Positions 34,918 through 43,912 are shown, counted from the stretch's first letter. The stretch: 64,000 nt of DNA from Salipaludibacillus sp. CUR1 (GCF_021028955.1 NZ_JAIWPE010000096.1:1-64000), one strand, 5' to 3'. The notes: a model not told the origin generated them from the letters alone. A program made the numbers and translations.

Positions 34918-36002
34918 TAGGAGCTTCCTTTCTTTCTAATAGATTGAATCAGCCAGAGAATTGGAATGTATATATAAGTAAAGTAAAAACCAATCTCAGC
35001 AGTGACAGTATTCATCCGGTCAATTGCTTCACGAGTTTGAAAAATGACACTTAAACTAAACACTATGAGAAGAAGGACGATTAACGTTTGCTTCTGATTA
35101 AAAGAGAATAATAAACGAAACCCTCTGCTGGATACCCATAGAGCTAAACAGACGCCTGATAATATAACTGCTCCCCATGCAGGTATAGCCAGATATTCAA
35201 AACGTTCAATAAAAGGAAGCTCAATGATTTGCCACATTGTGAAGAGAGGCCAGACCGTTTTTTGCAATTGACCCGGACTGTAAAATACAAATGCCGCCAA
35301 TACTACAAACAAATAAACGACGAGAGTGAATACATTTCCTCCAATCGCCCACTTAACCGCTTTATCAGGTTTTTTAATAAACGGATAATAAATAAAAAGC
35401 ATTTTAACTCCTAAAAATCCAAGAACCATAGTTTTAGCTGAAGTAAGATATTCCGAAATTGAGTGATCCAGAAGAGGAAGTAAATTTCGGACTTCTATAT
35501 ATTCCAATGGACCGATTAAGCTGCTGAAGGCAAGGAAAGAAATGATCACTGCAAAAATACTAAGCCCGGTCACCACCCTGAAACCTTTTATAACGGCATA
35601 ATACGCTAAAATACAATAAGCCAAAGTAATAGACCAAGTTGAAAGATCCGGGAATATCCATATTTGGATGACTTCAGTATATGTACGAAGAATAACTAAC
35701 GAAAACGAAAAAAGATACAGAAACATCAGGAAAGATATAAAACCTCCAATCCATTTCCCAAAAGTATTCCTGTGTATTTCTATAATATCTCCCCCCCCTC
35801 TTTTCAAAATAATAAAGACAAGCCAAATGATTACTGACGTAGAAATCCCGGTTATAATCACGGCAAGCCAGCTGTCAAACCCTGCTTCGTCAGCTAAGTA
35901 ACGGGGAAAGCCAAACACCCCGACTCCTACCTGCATGCCTGGAATAAGAAAAAACAAAAAAAAGGGGGATACTTTTGATCGTTCCGGTATGAGATTAGCC
36001 AC
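34917..36002 (-). CDS. Spore germination protein, GerB type
   Basis: A 361-residue transporter-like subunit with about ten membrane helices, of the GerB (amino acid permease-like, APC superfamily) family. Typical features are PGMQVGVGVFGFPRYLADEAG near the N-terminus and helix pairs through to residue 350. GerB is thought to bind the germinant. It lies between gerA (21 bp upstream) and gerC (one-base overlap) in a three-gene operon. Confidence 0.93.
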   Translation of the reverse strand: MANLIPERSKVSPFFLFFLIPGMQVGVGVFGFPRYLADEAGFDSWLAVIITGISTSVIIWLVFIILKRGGGDIIEIHRNTFGKWIGGFISFLMFLYLFSFSLVILRTYTEVIQIWIFPDLSTWSITLAYCILAYYAVIKGFRVVTGLSIFAVIISFLAFSSLIGPLEYIEVRNLLPLLDHSISEYLTSAKTMVLGFLGVKMLFIYYPFIKKPDKAVKWAIGGNVFTLVVYLFVVLAAFVFYSPGQLQKTVWPLFTMWQIIELPFIERFEYLAIPAWGAVILSGVCLALWVSSRGFRLLFSFNQKQTLIVLLLIVFSLSVIFQTREAIDRMNTVTAEIGFYFTYIYIPILWLIQSIRKKGSS

Positions 36003-36023
36003 TACTGTCCCCCCTTTTCTTGA

Positions 36024-37502
36024 CTAGTCATCAATATCGCGCGTTTTTCTCGCTTGCTGCTTATTAAAACGCTTAGGATTATCAGGACGCATGTGGACCG
36101 GCCGCTGGGATTGCCTACTAAAAGGCAGTCTGATTACTGAATCTTTCATGTCTTGTAAACGCAGAGGATAAAGCGGTTCAAGATAAGGCCTCCCAAGTGA
36201 AGTCAAACCCAGGAGGTGAACGAGCAGAAAACCAATACCGATAAATATGCCCACTAAACCCCATAGCTGGGCAGCAAATAAAAATGGAAAACGGAGCAGC
36301 CTGATCGTATTCCCTATCCGGTAGATAGGTGTTGTAAAAGAGGCTAAAGCAGAAAGAGCCACTATAATTAAAAGCACATTACTGGTTAATCCTGCTTCAA
36401 CCGCTGCTGTTCCGATAACAATACCGCCTACAATCCCGATCGTCTGGCCAACTTTAGAAGGCAGGCGTGCTCCTGCTTCCCGTAAAAGCTCAATTGTTAA
36501 TTCCAGAAATACCGCCTCAATGATTGGAGGAAACGGAATAGCGTCACGTGACTGAACGAGAGTATCCAGCAGATCTCTTGGTATCAGTGGTGTATGATAG
36601 GTTAGCACAGCTACATAAATGGCTGTTGCAAAAATGGAAAATGCCACACTAAACACTCTGATTACTCTTAATATTGATGAAATAATCCAGTTGGAAAAGT
36701 AATCGTCAAATGCAGAAAAAAATTCCAGAAAAGTAGTCGGACCTATAATTGCTGTGGGAGATCCGTCTACAAGTACGGCGACTTTGCCTTCGGTCAAAGA
36801 AGCAGCCGTCCTGTCTGGTCGTTCAGTATCAAGCAGTTGAGGAAACGGAGATTTGGAATTATCTTCGATTAACTGGTTAATATAAGAGCTGTCATCAATA
36901 TGGTCAAACTCTATATCTTCAACTCTTTGTTTGATGGTATTTACATTTTCTTCGTCTGCAATCCCATCCAAATAAAGTACAGCCACCCGTGTCTTGGATA
37001 ACGAACCAACCTCAATTTCACTATTTATCAGGTTTTTGACTGGAAGGCGTTTTCTAATAAGGTAAATATTTGTGTCAATATCTTCAATAAAACCTTCTTT
37101 TGGACCGATTACACTAAACTCCACTTCAGGAACAGTGACATCTCTATGTTTTTGTTCTTTCACTGGAATAAGCAAACATTCATCCGTCCCGCCTTGAAGA
37201 TTGAGACCAAGAAAACCTGTAAGCAGCTTTTCTTCTACCTTCTTCACATCCTTAACGATTAATGCTTCTATAAAAGGGATGGCCTCTGTTATTTCTTTTA
37301 AACTAGAGTTTTCTGCTTTTCTCAAACAAGGGAGAAGTTCTTTTTTAAAGACTGTTTGGTCTGTGAGAGAACTATAGTAAAAAAGGTTAAAAGGTTTACC
37401 TGCTATAGTAAAGGCTTGCAAATGGAAGTCCCTGGAAGCTTTTAGGGTTTCTAAAAGAGAGGTAAGTGTGACAGGTGAATGGTTGAAATTATCCGGCTTC
37501 AT
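36024..37502 (-). CDS. Spore germination protein, GerA type
   Basis: A 492-residue GerA-family subunit. A soluble N-terminal domain of about 270 residues (with VAVLYLDGIADEENVNTIKQRVE and GKVAVLVDGSPTAIIGPTTF) precedes about five membrane helices containing RDAIPFPPIIEAVFLELTIELLREAGARLP, the hallmark of the family. GerA-type proteins form ion channels in the inner spore membrane opened by germinant binding. Start ATG 37502 follows GAGGGA. A sigma-G-like promoter lies about 35 bp upstream. Confidence 0.95.
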   Translation of the reverse strand: MKPDNFNHSPVTLTSLLETLKASRDFHLQAFTIAGKPFNLFYYSSLTDQTVFKKELLPCLRKAENSSLKEITEAIPFIEALIVKDVKKVEEKLLTGFLGLNLQGGTDECLLIPVKEQKHRDVTVPEVEFSVIGPKEGFIEDIDTNIYLIRKRLPVKNLINSEIEVGSLSKTRVAVLYLDGIADEENVNTIKQRVEDIEFDHIDDSSYINQLIEDNSKSPFPQLLDTERPDRTAASLTEGKVAVLVDGSPTAIIGPTTFLEFFSAFDDYFSNWIISSILRVIRVFSVAFSIFATAIYVAVLTYHTPLIPRDLLDTLVQSRDAIPFPPIIEAVFLELTIELLREAGARLPSKVGQTIGIVGGIVIGTAAVEAGLTSNVLLIIVALSALASFTTPIYRIGNTIRLLRFPFLFAAQLWGLVGIFIGIGFLLVHLLGLTSLGRPYLEPLYPLRLQDMKDSVIRLPFSRQSQRPVHMRPDNPKRFNKQQARKTRDIDD

Positions 37503-37535
37503 ATCAGTCCCTCATTTAGCAATAACTTGTAGAAG

Positions 37536-37565
37536 TATTATTTGTTAGGAGCCGTTGGAATATAC
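37536..37565 (-). promoter_or_regulatory. Sigma-G-like promoter of the ger operon
   Basis: On the minus strand GTATA (37565-37561), exactly 18 bases, AATAATA (37542-37536). This matches the forespore consensus GHATR-N18-CATWMTA except for the first -10 base, and the gerA start is 34 bp further on. Confidence 0.65.
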
Positions 37566-37576
37566 TATTTTTAGCT

Positions 37577-37604
37577 ATAAAAAAACTTGGCATACCGCCA
37601 AGTT
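37577..37604 (-). terminator. Terminator of the methyltransferase gene
   Basis: AACTTGGC (37584-37591) pairs with GCCAAGTT (37597-37604); on the minus strand a run of seven T follows. It isolates the ger operon from upstream transcription. Confidence 0.9.
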
Positions 37605-37695
37605 TCAATTAGAAAATTTAACAAAAGGCTAATTAACCAGCCTTTAAATTATAGGTTACGGCCCGTTTTTCACATTATTAGCACAGTATATTTAC

Positions 37696-38283
37696 TCAAT
37701 TTTTAGCCTGAACAGCTAAAAACAGACCGCTGTTATATTTCTTAACCTGCTCAACAGTCATGCCTGATTTTTTTATGTTAGCAAGTGTATTACGGTCTAA
37801 ATGGCAACCGTCACACATTCGTTTCCATACCGGAGTTACCCATTTCTGCATCTTTGCTGCTGTGGGCCGGTCGAGGCGGACATGTTCAAATACCAGCAGA
37901 GTTCCATCAGTTTTCAACACTCTGCGTAACTCTTTTAAAGCTATGTCAGGATGAGGGATGGTGCAAAAAACTAACGTTCCAACAATCATATCAAAGCTAT
38001 CATCTGAGAAGGGCAATTTTTGAGCATCTGCCTGAATAGCTTCAATAGGCACCTGTGCAGCCTTTATTCGTTTTTTAGATTTACGGAGCATTACAGAATT
38101 AGGTTCAACTGCTGTGACAGCTTCTGCTTTTGTATAATAAGGAAAATTAAGTCCGGTACCCGAACCAATTTCAAGTACTTTCCCCTCTGCTTTTTGGATT
38201 AAAGATTGCCGAATAGAACGAAACTTTATTCTCTCCAGAGGAGCCATCAATGCATCATAAAGCTCAGGGATCACTTTACCCAC
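37696..38283 (-). CDS. Class I SAM-dependent methyltransferase
   Basis: A 195-residue UbiE/Methyltransf_11-type enzyme. Motif I is GKVLEIGSGTGLNFPYY, the acidic ribose-binding residue is in VTAVEPNSVML, and later QADAQKLPFSDDSFDMIVGTLV and LRRVLKTDGTLLVFEHV follow. The tail has a Cys pair (MCDGCHLDRN), as in small-molecule methyltransferases of Bacillus. I choose GTG 38283 because AAGGGGGGAGA precedes it; the frame extends to an ATG at 38334. Substrate unknown. Confidence 0.85.
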   Translation of the reverse strand: MGKVIPELYDALMAPLERIKFRSIRQSLIQKAEGKVLEIGSGTGLNFPYYTKAEAVTAVEPNSVMLRKSKKRIKAAQVPIEAIQADAQKLPFSDDSFDMIVGTLVFCTIPHPDIALKELRRVLKTDGTLLVFEHVRLDRPTAAKMQKWVTPVWKRMCDGCHLDRNTLANIKKSGMTVEQVKKYNSGLFLAVQAKN

Positions 38284-38455
38284 ATTCTCCCCCCTTTCAT
38301 TGCCTGCTCTCTTATTGATTATTCTAACCTGCATTAGTTACTCTTTCATCGCCATTTATGGCCTCTGGCTATTACCTCCCCGCCCTGAATAAATATCACT
38401 AATACACGTTATACTAATAACCCGCTTCTGCTGTAAGTGAATATATATGGTAAAT

Positions 38456-38478
38456 AATGGGGGGTCTGACCCCTTTTT
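38456..38478. repeat. GGGGTCTGACCCC hairpin, copy 1
   Basis: GGGG-TCTGA-CCCC hairpin followed by five T, just before the DUF421 ribosome binding site. A near-identical element in the same orientation lies exactly 780 bp away at 39236-39254. Confidence 0.55.
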
Positions 38479-38493
38479 GAGGTGGCTGCTTAT

Positions 38494-39189
38494 ATGGATA
38501 CTTCTGAACTTATATTAAGGATAGCGTTCAGTTTTCTAGTTTTATTTGTGATGACCCGAATTACGGGAAGAAAAGAAATAAGCCAGATGACGTTTTTTAA
38601 TTTTGCCTCTGCTATTGCTATTGGTTCTATCTCCGCAAACCTTGTCGTTAATGCTAACTTCAGTATTCAACACGGTTTTATAGCTTTGTTAGGCTGGACT
38701 ATTTTAACACTTGTTATGGATCTTATTGATATAAAATCAAAAGAAGGAAGAAAAGTGGTCACAGGTGATCCTGTTATTGTGATTAAAGAAGGTAAAATAG
38801 TCGACAAAGAATTAAAGAATCAGAGGCTCGACTTGGACGCTTTAAACTCCATGCTGCGCCAGCAAAGAATTTTTTCTCTAGCTGAGGTGGATTATGCGAT
38901 ACTTGAACCTAACGGGAAATTATCAGTTCTGCCACGGGATTATAAATTGCCTTTAACAAAACAGGATATGAATATTACAGGCCCGCAGAAAGTCTTCCCT
39001 CTGCCAACCGAAGTGATTTCTGACGGACTGGTCATAAAGAAAAACTTAGAAAAACTGAAACTTGACATCGACTGGCTAAAACAACAGCTGGATCAAGCAG
39101 GCATTCATTCCTTTTCAGATGTTTTCTATGCTCAAGTTCAAACTGACGGCTCTTTATTTATAGATCCCCAGGATAAAAAAAATAAATAA
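38494..39189 (+). CDS. DUF421 (YetF-like) membrane protein
   Basis: A 231-residue full-length DUF421 protein: three membrane helices with VMTRITGRKEISQMTFFNF, then the cytosolic YetF domain with GDPVIVIKEGKIVDKELKNQRLDLD and LRQQRIFSLAEVDYAILEPNG, and a second copy-like half (DIDWLKQQLDQAGIHSFSDV). ATG 38494 follows TGAGGTGG. This is the second DUF421 gene of the window and is longer than that at 10190. A perfect 15-bp hairpin terminates it. Confidence 0.88.
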   Translation: MDTSELILRIAFSFLVLFVMTRITGRKEISQMTFFNFASAIAIGSISANLVVNANFSIQHGFIALLGWTILTLVMDLIDIKSKEGRKVVTGDPVIVIKEGKIVDKELKNQRLDLDALNSMLRQQRIFSLAEVDYAILEPNGKLSVLPRDYKLPLTKQDMNITGPQKVFPLPTEVISDGLVIKKNLEKLKLDIDWLKQQLDQAGIHSFSDVFYAQVQTDGSLFIDPQDKKNK

Positions 39190-39194
39190 TATGG

Positions 39195-39229
39195 CAGACA
39201 AAAAGGCTGAGCAACAGCCTTTTTGTCTG
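39195..39229. terminator. Bidirectional terminator after DUF421 gene
   Basis: CAGACAAAAAGGCTG (39195-39209) pairs perfectly over 15 bp with 39215-39229 around AGCAA, with A and T tracts in the arms. It lies between convergent genes. Confidence 0.85.
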
Positions 39230-39235
39230 GGAATA

Positions 39236-39254
39236 AATGGGGGGTCTGTCCCCT
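39236..39254. repeat. GGGGTCTGTCCCC element, copy 2
   Basis: Same core as 38456-38478 with one base changed. The pair flanks the DUF421 gene; this copy overlaps the last base of ctaG. Confidence 0.5.
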
Positions 39255-40108
39255 TAATCAGCCGCAGGGGTAAACTGGCCTGCGGATGTCTTTTGGGACA
39301 TTTTGCCTCGGGGACGGGCGGCACGGTACCATTGGAGACAGAGCATGAAAATAATGAAGACGTCAACTGCATCACCGCCGTAAAACATCAGCTGCCCTCC
39401 TGCTTCTGCTTCTGGCCTGGGCACGCCTGCAGGCGGGTTAGCATAAATGAACTTGGATAGTATCTGATGCCCGGCGAGTGCGAGTACGAGCACAATTGCC
39501 CTATACAAATAAGCAGTCCTGTGAGGCATAGGATCAATTGAGATCATCGACGCTGTAAATACATACCCCGCTAAAAAGACGTGCATATGAATAAACAAGT
39601 GAAGCAGCACATCATCGTGCATGGCTGCATACAACTCAGTAGTGTAGAGGATCCAAAGACCCCCAATGTTAAGAAGTGAGGCGACGGCAGGGTCAGTGAC
39701 GATACGTGCTGGCAAACTTTTTAATACTTTCGTCAGGCGCCGGCCCCACTTAACAGGCATTGCCCGCAATAACAGTCTTACTGGTGCAGCCAGCACCATT
39801 AATAATGGAGCAAGCATTCCCAGCAGCAAGTGTCCCAGCATATGAACAGTAAAATTGGCATGAGCCCATTCAGCGAGCGGACCAATTACGGCTGCAAGTG
39901 CGCACCCTGCTCCTATTGTAAATAATACCATCCTGTAACCCTGCCACGATTTCCCTTTCCTTTTTGCTGCGGCTGCAGCAAAGAGGTAAATGACTAAAGC
40001 AATCACAAACGGGAAAGCGAGAATAAGCTGGGGCCCAAGTCCGGCAACATCAAAAAAAGCCGTAGAATGAGAATGGCCATGCGGTTGAGAGTGGTTTAAT
40101 ACGATCAT
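39254..40108 (-). CDS. ctaG: Cytochrome c oxidase assembly factor CtaG (caa3 type)
   Basis: A 284-residue membrane protein with about seven helices, of the CtaG_caa3 family needed to assemble caa3-type cytochrome oxidase (copper delivery). Family features: WAHANFTVHMLGHLLLGMLAPLL, histidines in LLHLFIHMHVFLAGYVF and AGHQILSKFIYANPP near the end. No oxidase structural genes are in the window. Its start overlaps the DUF2243 gene by 4 bp (ATGA), so the two are co-translated; this pairing recurs in Bacillaceae as I recall. Confidence 0.9.
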   Translation of the reverse strand: MIVLNHSQPHGHSHSTAFFDVAGLGPQLILAFPFVIALVIYLFAAAAAKRKGKSWQGYRMVLFTIGAGCALAAVIGPLAEWAHANFTVHMLGHLLLGMLAPLLMVLAAPVRLLLRAMPVKWGRRLTKVLKSLPARIVTDPAVASLLNIGGLWILYTTELYAAMHDDVLLHLFIHMHVFLAGYVFTASMISIDPMPHRTAYLYRAIVLVLALAGHQILSKFIYANPPAGVPRPEAEAGGQLMFYGGDAVDVFIIFMLCLQWYRAARPRGKMSQKTSAGQFTPAAD

Positions 40109-40611
40109 GATCTTCCCTCTTCCCGCTTAACACTTTTCTGTGCCCGTCTAAGTAAGTATATTCCAGCCAGAATCATAATGACTGCTGCTGTATTCCATAT
40201 AATGTCATAAACGATTAAATTCTCAACATAACGAATTTGGTGGATTCTGAACACTTTATGCTGGATAAGCCCGTCGTACAGTTGAAAAATTCCGGCACCG
40301 AGAAGCACAGCGCCCCACCACCTTGTAAGCCACACGGCTCGCCGCCGGCGTAAATCGGCAAACATAAAGAGCCCGCCAATTGTCGCAAACCAGCTGAACG
40401 CATGGAAAAGGCCGTCGGAGATTAATCCAACATCCGTAGTTGCTCTGTCATAGAAATGATGCCACCGGAGCAGCTGATGGAAAACCATCTCATCAATAAA
40501 CGCAATCATCCCAAGTCCGAACAGGAAACCGGACCAAAAGTTCCGCCGTGAATATTTGAGCCGGTTAGGCTCATTTGCGCTTCCCGCTTCCAGTTTTGTA
40601 TCCGCCTCCAT
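40105..40611 (-). CDS. DUF2243 membrane protein
   Basis: A 168-residue membrane protein with four helices and the DUF2243 pattern GLGMIAFIDEMVFHQLLRWH, FYDRATTDVGLISDG and GAGIFQLYDGLIQHKV, with several conserved histidines that might bind metal or haem. Start ATG 40611 follows AAAGGAGG; the frame extends 9 codons upstream. Overlap with ctaG suggests an accessory role in respiratory oxidase assembly. This is inference. Confidence 0.85.
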   Translation of the reverse strand: MEADTKLEAGSANEPNRLKYSRRNFWSGFLFGLGMIAFIDEMVFHQLLRWHHFYDRATTDVGLISDGLFHAFSWFATIGGLFMFADLRRRRAVWLTRWWGAVLLGAGIFQLYDGLIQHKVFRIHQIRYVENLIVYDIIWNTAAVIMILAGIYLLRRAQKSVKREEGRS

Positions 40612-40860
40612 TTTATTCCTCCTTTTATATACCTGCATGAGTTTATTAACTAATAAGCACTTCCCGCTGTTCCTGTATTATAAACAGGCAATTCCACAAA
40701 AAGGATCAGTACCCAAACATAGGTATATCTAAGTCTTGCCAATCTTTAACCAAAAACACTTAAAACCATAAAATTCAATTGAAAACCTGTGCTTTATCTA
40801 ATATTCCCCGGTTAAAAAACAAGTAGCAGTGGAAAGAGGTATATAGGAAAGAGGTGCCTC

Positions 40861-41118
40861 ATGAAAGAATATAAGAACTTAAAAGCAGTCACATCGATGG
40901 TAACAGGGGTTTTATCCATTATTCTTTTTTTACTCCCGTTAGTGGGCCTGGTGCTGGCTGTTTCAGGAGTTGGACTTGGTATTTTAGGTTTAAAAGAAAT
41001 TAAACAGACTGGAGAACCGGGAAGGGGTTTTGCAATTACGGGTATCATTTGCGGAGGAATAGGCTTACTGATTCCCGCTATATTAGGAGTGCTGGCTTTT
41101 TACATGCTGGCAGGGTAG
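40861..41118 (+). CDS. DUF4190-like small membrane protein
   Basis: An 85-residue protein with two membrane helices joined by a short basic loop (GLKEIKQTGEPGRGFAITG), the recognisable DUF4190 pattern. ATG follows AAGAGGTG. Function unknown. Single gene, terminated by a strong hairpin shared with the convergent phosphatase gene. Confidence 0.8.
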   Translation: MKEYKNLKAVTSMVTGVLSIILFLLPLVGLVLAVSGVGLGILGLKEIKQTGEPGRGFAITGIICGGIGLLIPAILGVLAFYMLAG

Positions 41119-41160
41119 AGCTGGAGAATTCCGGCTAGTTTGCTATAGGATTCATTCATA

Positions 41161-41194
41161 AAAAGACGAACTGTAAAACCACAGTTCGTCTTTT
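41161..41194. terminator. Bidirectional terminator
   Basis: AAAAGACGAACTG (41161-41173) pairs with CAGTTCGTCTTTT (41182-41194), 13 bp, between convergent genes. Confidence 0.9.
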
Positions 41195-41205
41195 CTCTAT
41201 ATTAT

Positions 41206-41880
41206 TTAAATACTACTTGTACTCTTTACAGGCAGTTTCTTCTCACCCCATACCCTGAAAGTGAATAGGCATACGTTCAGCCAGGCAATTGAAATAATTG
41301 CTGCGGCCAAAATATCCGATGGGAAATGAGCGCCTGTGATAATCCGGCTCAATGCCACTAAAATAATTAATCCCCCGAAAACAGCTGCCGCTGATACTTT
41401 TGCCGTGTTATTTTCCAACTGGCGGTATGCCAGATAAATTAAAAAAGAAAATAATATGACACTCCTCATCGCGTGGCCGCTCGGGAAACTGTAGGACGGT
41501 ATTTCAAGGGAATAACCGAAAAACTCAATGACGCTGCTCTCACCAGGTCTTTCCCTTTGAAATAAAATCTTAAGTATAAAATTCAGCGCGACTCCGCCTC
41601 CGGTCAAGACGATTAAAAAGACAGCATGGTTCCACATTTTCTTATAAAGGAAATAAACACCGACAATGCCCGTCAAAATTAAAATGGCTTCTCCGGAGCC
41701 TATAACAGTAATTATTTCCATAAAAGACACGACTACGGACGGCACACCTTCCGTAAGCCATGAAATAAGTGTTTCATCTAAAAAAACGAGCTGATTAAAT
41801 AAAGATAAAACTGAAATGACTGCAAATAAGATTAAACAGCTAAAAGCAATAGATATATTTTTCTTATTAATATCCTCCAT
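41206..41880 (-). CDS. PAP2-family membrane phosphatase
   Basis: A 224-residue six-helix membrane enzyme with all three PAP2 phosphatase motifs: KILFQRERP (KX6RP), PSGHAM and SRIITGAHFPSD (SRX5HX3D). Such enzymes dephosphorylate phosphatidylglycerol phosphate, phosphatidic acid or undecaprenyl pyrophosphate on the outer side of the membrane. The lipid used here cannot be told from sequence. Single gene. Confidence 0.92.
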   Translation of the reverse strand: MEDINKKNISIAFSCLILFAVISVLSLFNQLVFLDETLISWLTEGVPSVVVSFMEIITVIGSGEAILILTGIVGVYFLYKKMWNHAVFLIVLTGGGVALNFILKILFQRERPGESSVIEFFGYSLEIPSYSFPSGHAMRSVILFSFLIYLAYRQLENNTAKVSAAAVFGGLIILVALSRIITGAHFPSDILAAAIISIAWLNVCLFTFRVWGEKKLPVKSTSSI

Positions 41881-42112
41881 GGTACGTCACTCTTCCTTTT
41901 GTAAAATACTCTCGTTGTGCATTTCCTTTTAGTAAATTTTTAATTTAACAACCTATAAAAAGAATTAAACCTTTAAGTTCAATCACAAATTTACACTGAA
42001 ATTCCAGATTACTTAATTTTTTATCACCTTTCAATCAAACTTTTTACCTGACTTTGTCTCACTTGCCAGAGATTCCGGCTGAAGCGAATTCCGTCTTTTA
42101 CCTAATTAAACC

Positions 42113-42143
42113 AAAAAAAGACAGGAGCATCAAACTGCTACTG
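42113..42143 (-). terminator. Minus-strand terminator after the RNase H gene
   Basis: CAGGAGCA (42122-42129) and TGCTACTG (42136-42143) pair with one mismatch; seven T follow on the minus strand. Confidence 0.6.
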
Positions 42144-42166
42144 CCCGGATGGCTGATTCTCTATCA

Positions 42167-42835
42167 TTATTTTTCTACCTGAGGCCTTTCAGCGTTACTC
42201 GCAATTTCTATTTCCTGAAGGGCCTGTGATGCCAGATGGTCCGCTTCACGGTTTTTTTTACGTGAAATTAAACGATATTCCGGGGTAATGCCTAACTGCT
42301 CCATCTTATCCTCAATACGGTCTGCCCACTTATTCAGTTCCGGTTCCATGCAAGGCCATTCCCCGCTCAGCTGGTTCAGAACCACTCTTGAATCACCTTT
42401 AAATATGACCGGAAGATGATGGACCCCTAACTGCTCTAACTCTTGTAAGGAAAGATAAAGAGCTGCATATTCAGCCTCGTTATTAGTATCAAGTTCTCCG
42501 GCTAGCCGGTTTTTTCTAAGGCGGAATGATTTGCCGTTTTGTTCATAATAAATCGCACAGCCCAGTCCTGACTGCTTCGTTCCCTGATCAAACCCTCCGT
42601 CAAAATAAACCGTAAGATGGTGCGGTTCTGTTTCTATTTCTGCAAGAAATTTTCTGAGTTCTTTAAGTGACCACGTATGACCGCGCGTGTCTGAAAAGGC
42701 GATATTTCTTAACCTGCCTGTCCTTTCCAAATCATCAGCTATTATGAGGGCCTGCTCTGCTCTCATAGTATCTGAGAAAAAAACAGTTTGTACCCCTTTA
42801 GGTGTTTTATAAGTCATTTCTAATGTCACATTCAT
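42167..42835 (-). CDS. RNase H-like protein
   Basis: A 222-residue protein: about 70 N-terminal residues of unknown fold, then an RNase HI domain with the catalytic carboxylates visible as VYFDGGFDQG (Asp about 78), NNEAEYAAL (Glu), KGDSRVVLNQL (Asp) and READHLASQAL (Asp). It resembles Bacillus YpeP-type proteins, which degrade RNA in RNA-DNA hybrids or are poorly active paralogues. Single gene. Confidence 0.88.
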   Translation of the reverse strand: MNVTLEMTYKTPKGVQTVFFSDTMRAEQALIIADDLERTGRLRNIAFSDTRGHTWSLKELRKFLAEIETEPHHLTVYFDGGFDQGTKQSGLGCAIYYEQNGKSFRLRKNRLAGELDTNNEAEYAALYLSLQELEQLGVHHLPVIFKGDSRVVLNQLSGEWPCMEPELNKWADRIEDKMEQLGITPEYRLISRKKNREADHLASQALQEIEIASNAERPQVEK

Positions 42836-43124
42836 TTATAGACCTCCTCTGAAACAAGAAAGTTCCGTTTATCACTCTGTTAATTGTAACCCGGAGTCCT
42901 ATTTCCATTGTTCCCTTTCTAATCTGTATCCACTCTCTTTTTTAATATTAGGCTTTCATAGCCTGGTTAACAGACCAGGGATAAATACCTGTAGTTTATG
43001 ACTATAGCATGTGAAATAAGCAACACCTTACATACAAAAAAGTAAACAAAGTCCCGTTCTGCTCGATAAAAAGTTAAGGTAAAATAAAACTTCAGCAGAT
43101 CACCTAATAAATGGAGGTATGTAT

Positions 43125-43403
43125 ATGAAAAAAATAGTGTCAGGTTTAATAGTTGTTGGATTGCTCTCTGTTGCAGGAGGGGTAAACGCTCACGAACATT
43201 ACATCGAAACACCAAACGGGAAACATATTATAATCTCAGAAGAGCCGGAGCACGTTCATGAGGATCATCATCCGATTCACTATAAACTCCATATAGGTCC
43301 ATCTTCAGAAAATAGAGCGATTAAAGTAGCTGCTGCGTTTCTAAACGAAGACGGCCAATATGTTGATGCTGACGGCAACTTGCTAAACGTCGTTAACAGG
43401 TAG
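43125..43403 (+). CDS. Secreted His-rich small protein
   Basis: A 92-residue exported protein. A clear signal peptide (MKKIVSGLIVVGLLSVAGGVNA, cut after VNA) precedes a mature region of about 70 residues. It has ten His, most in HEHYIETPNGKH and EHVHEDHHPIHYKLH, so metal binding (Zn, Cu or Ni) is plausible. ATG 43125 is preferred over ATG 43119 by its 7-base spacing from GGAGG. No transporter genes are adjacent. I recognise no named family. Confidence 0.75.
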   Translation: MKKIVSGLIVVGLLSVAGGVNAHEHYIETPNGKHIIISEEPEHVHEDHHPIHYKLHIGPSSENRAIKVAAAFLNEDGQYVDADGNLLNVVNR

Positions 43404-43419
43404 CCCTCTTTGTATCTTC

Positions 43420-43457
43420 AACCTCCCCCTTGTTATGCCAAAATCCAAGGGGGGGTT
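43420..43457. terminator. Bidirectional terminator
   Basis: AACCTCCCCCTTG (43420-43432) pairs with CAAGGGGGGGTT (43446-43457, one bulge) between convergent genes. Confidence 0.75.
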
Positions 43458-43459
43458 CC

Positions 43460-43912
43460 TTACAACTTCATCGATAACCGGATCATATCTTTGCATACAA
43501 TACCGTTTTCCACTATTTCTTCTGAATAATTCTCTGTAAAGAAACCTTTCTCTATTTTACTAATTCTAAAACCGCATTTCTGATAAAGGGCTAATTGTCC
43601 GATACTAGAATTCCCTGTGCCTATCTCGATGGTAGTGAATCCTCTTTTTCGAGCTTCCTCAATGGCGTGCTTGACTAGTTTTTTCCCTATTCCTTTGCCC
43701 TGATACTTTGGAGAGACAGCAATATTTTTAATTTCTGCACTATCATATTTTAAAGGAAGCAACACGTATACCCCAATCACCTCTCTGTTTTTCTCCGCCA
43801 CAAAACAGGCCCCTTTCTCCAAATACTCCTCAACAAGCACCCTGGAAGGATCAGCCGTTAACAGCAGCGCCATGGGCGGATTTTCAACGCTGGCCAGTTT
43901 TCTCACTATCAT
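43460..43912 (-). CDS. GNAT family N-acetyltransferase
   Basis: A 150-residue acetyltransferase with the acetyl-CoA loop VSPKYQGKGIGKKLV (about 76-90) and GQLALYQKCGFRI near the C-terminus. It acts on an unknown amine. Single gene convergent with the secreted His-rich gene. Confidence 0.9.
   Translation of the reverse strand: MIVRKLASVENPPMALLLTADPSRVLVEEYLEKGACFVAEKNREVIGVYVLLPLKYDSAEIKNIAVSPKYQGKGIGKKLVKHAIEEARKRGFTTIEIGTGNSSIGQLALYQKCGFRISKIEKGFFTENYSEEIVENGIVCKDMIRLSMKL

Noticed and set aside
39254-40611. Part of a cytochrome oxidase operon
   Set aside because: Only ctaG and DUF2243 are present; no ctaB-F structural genes lie in the window.
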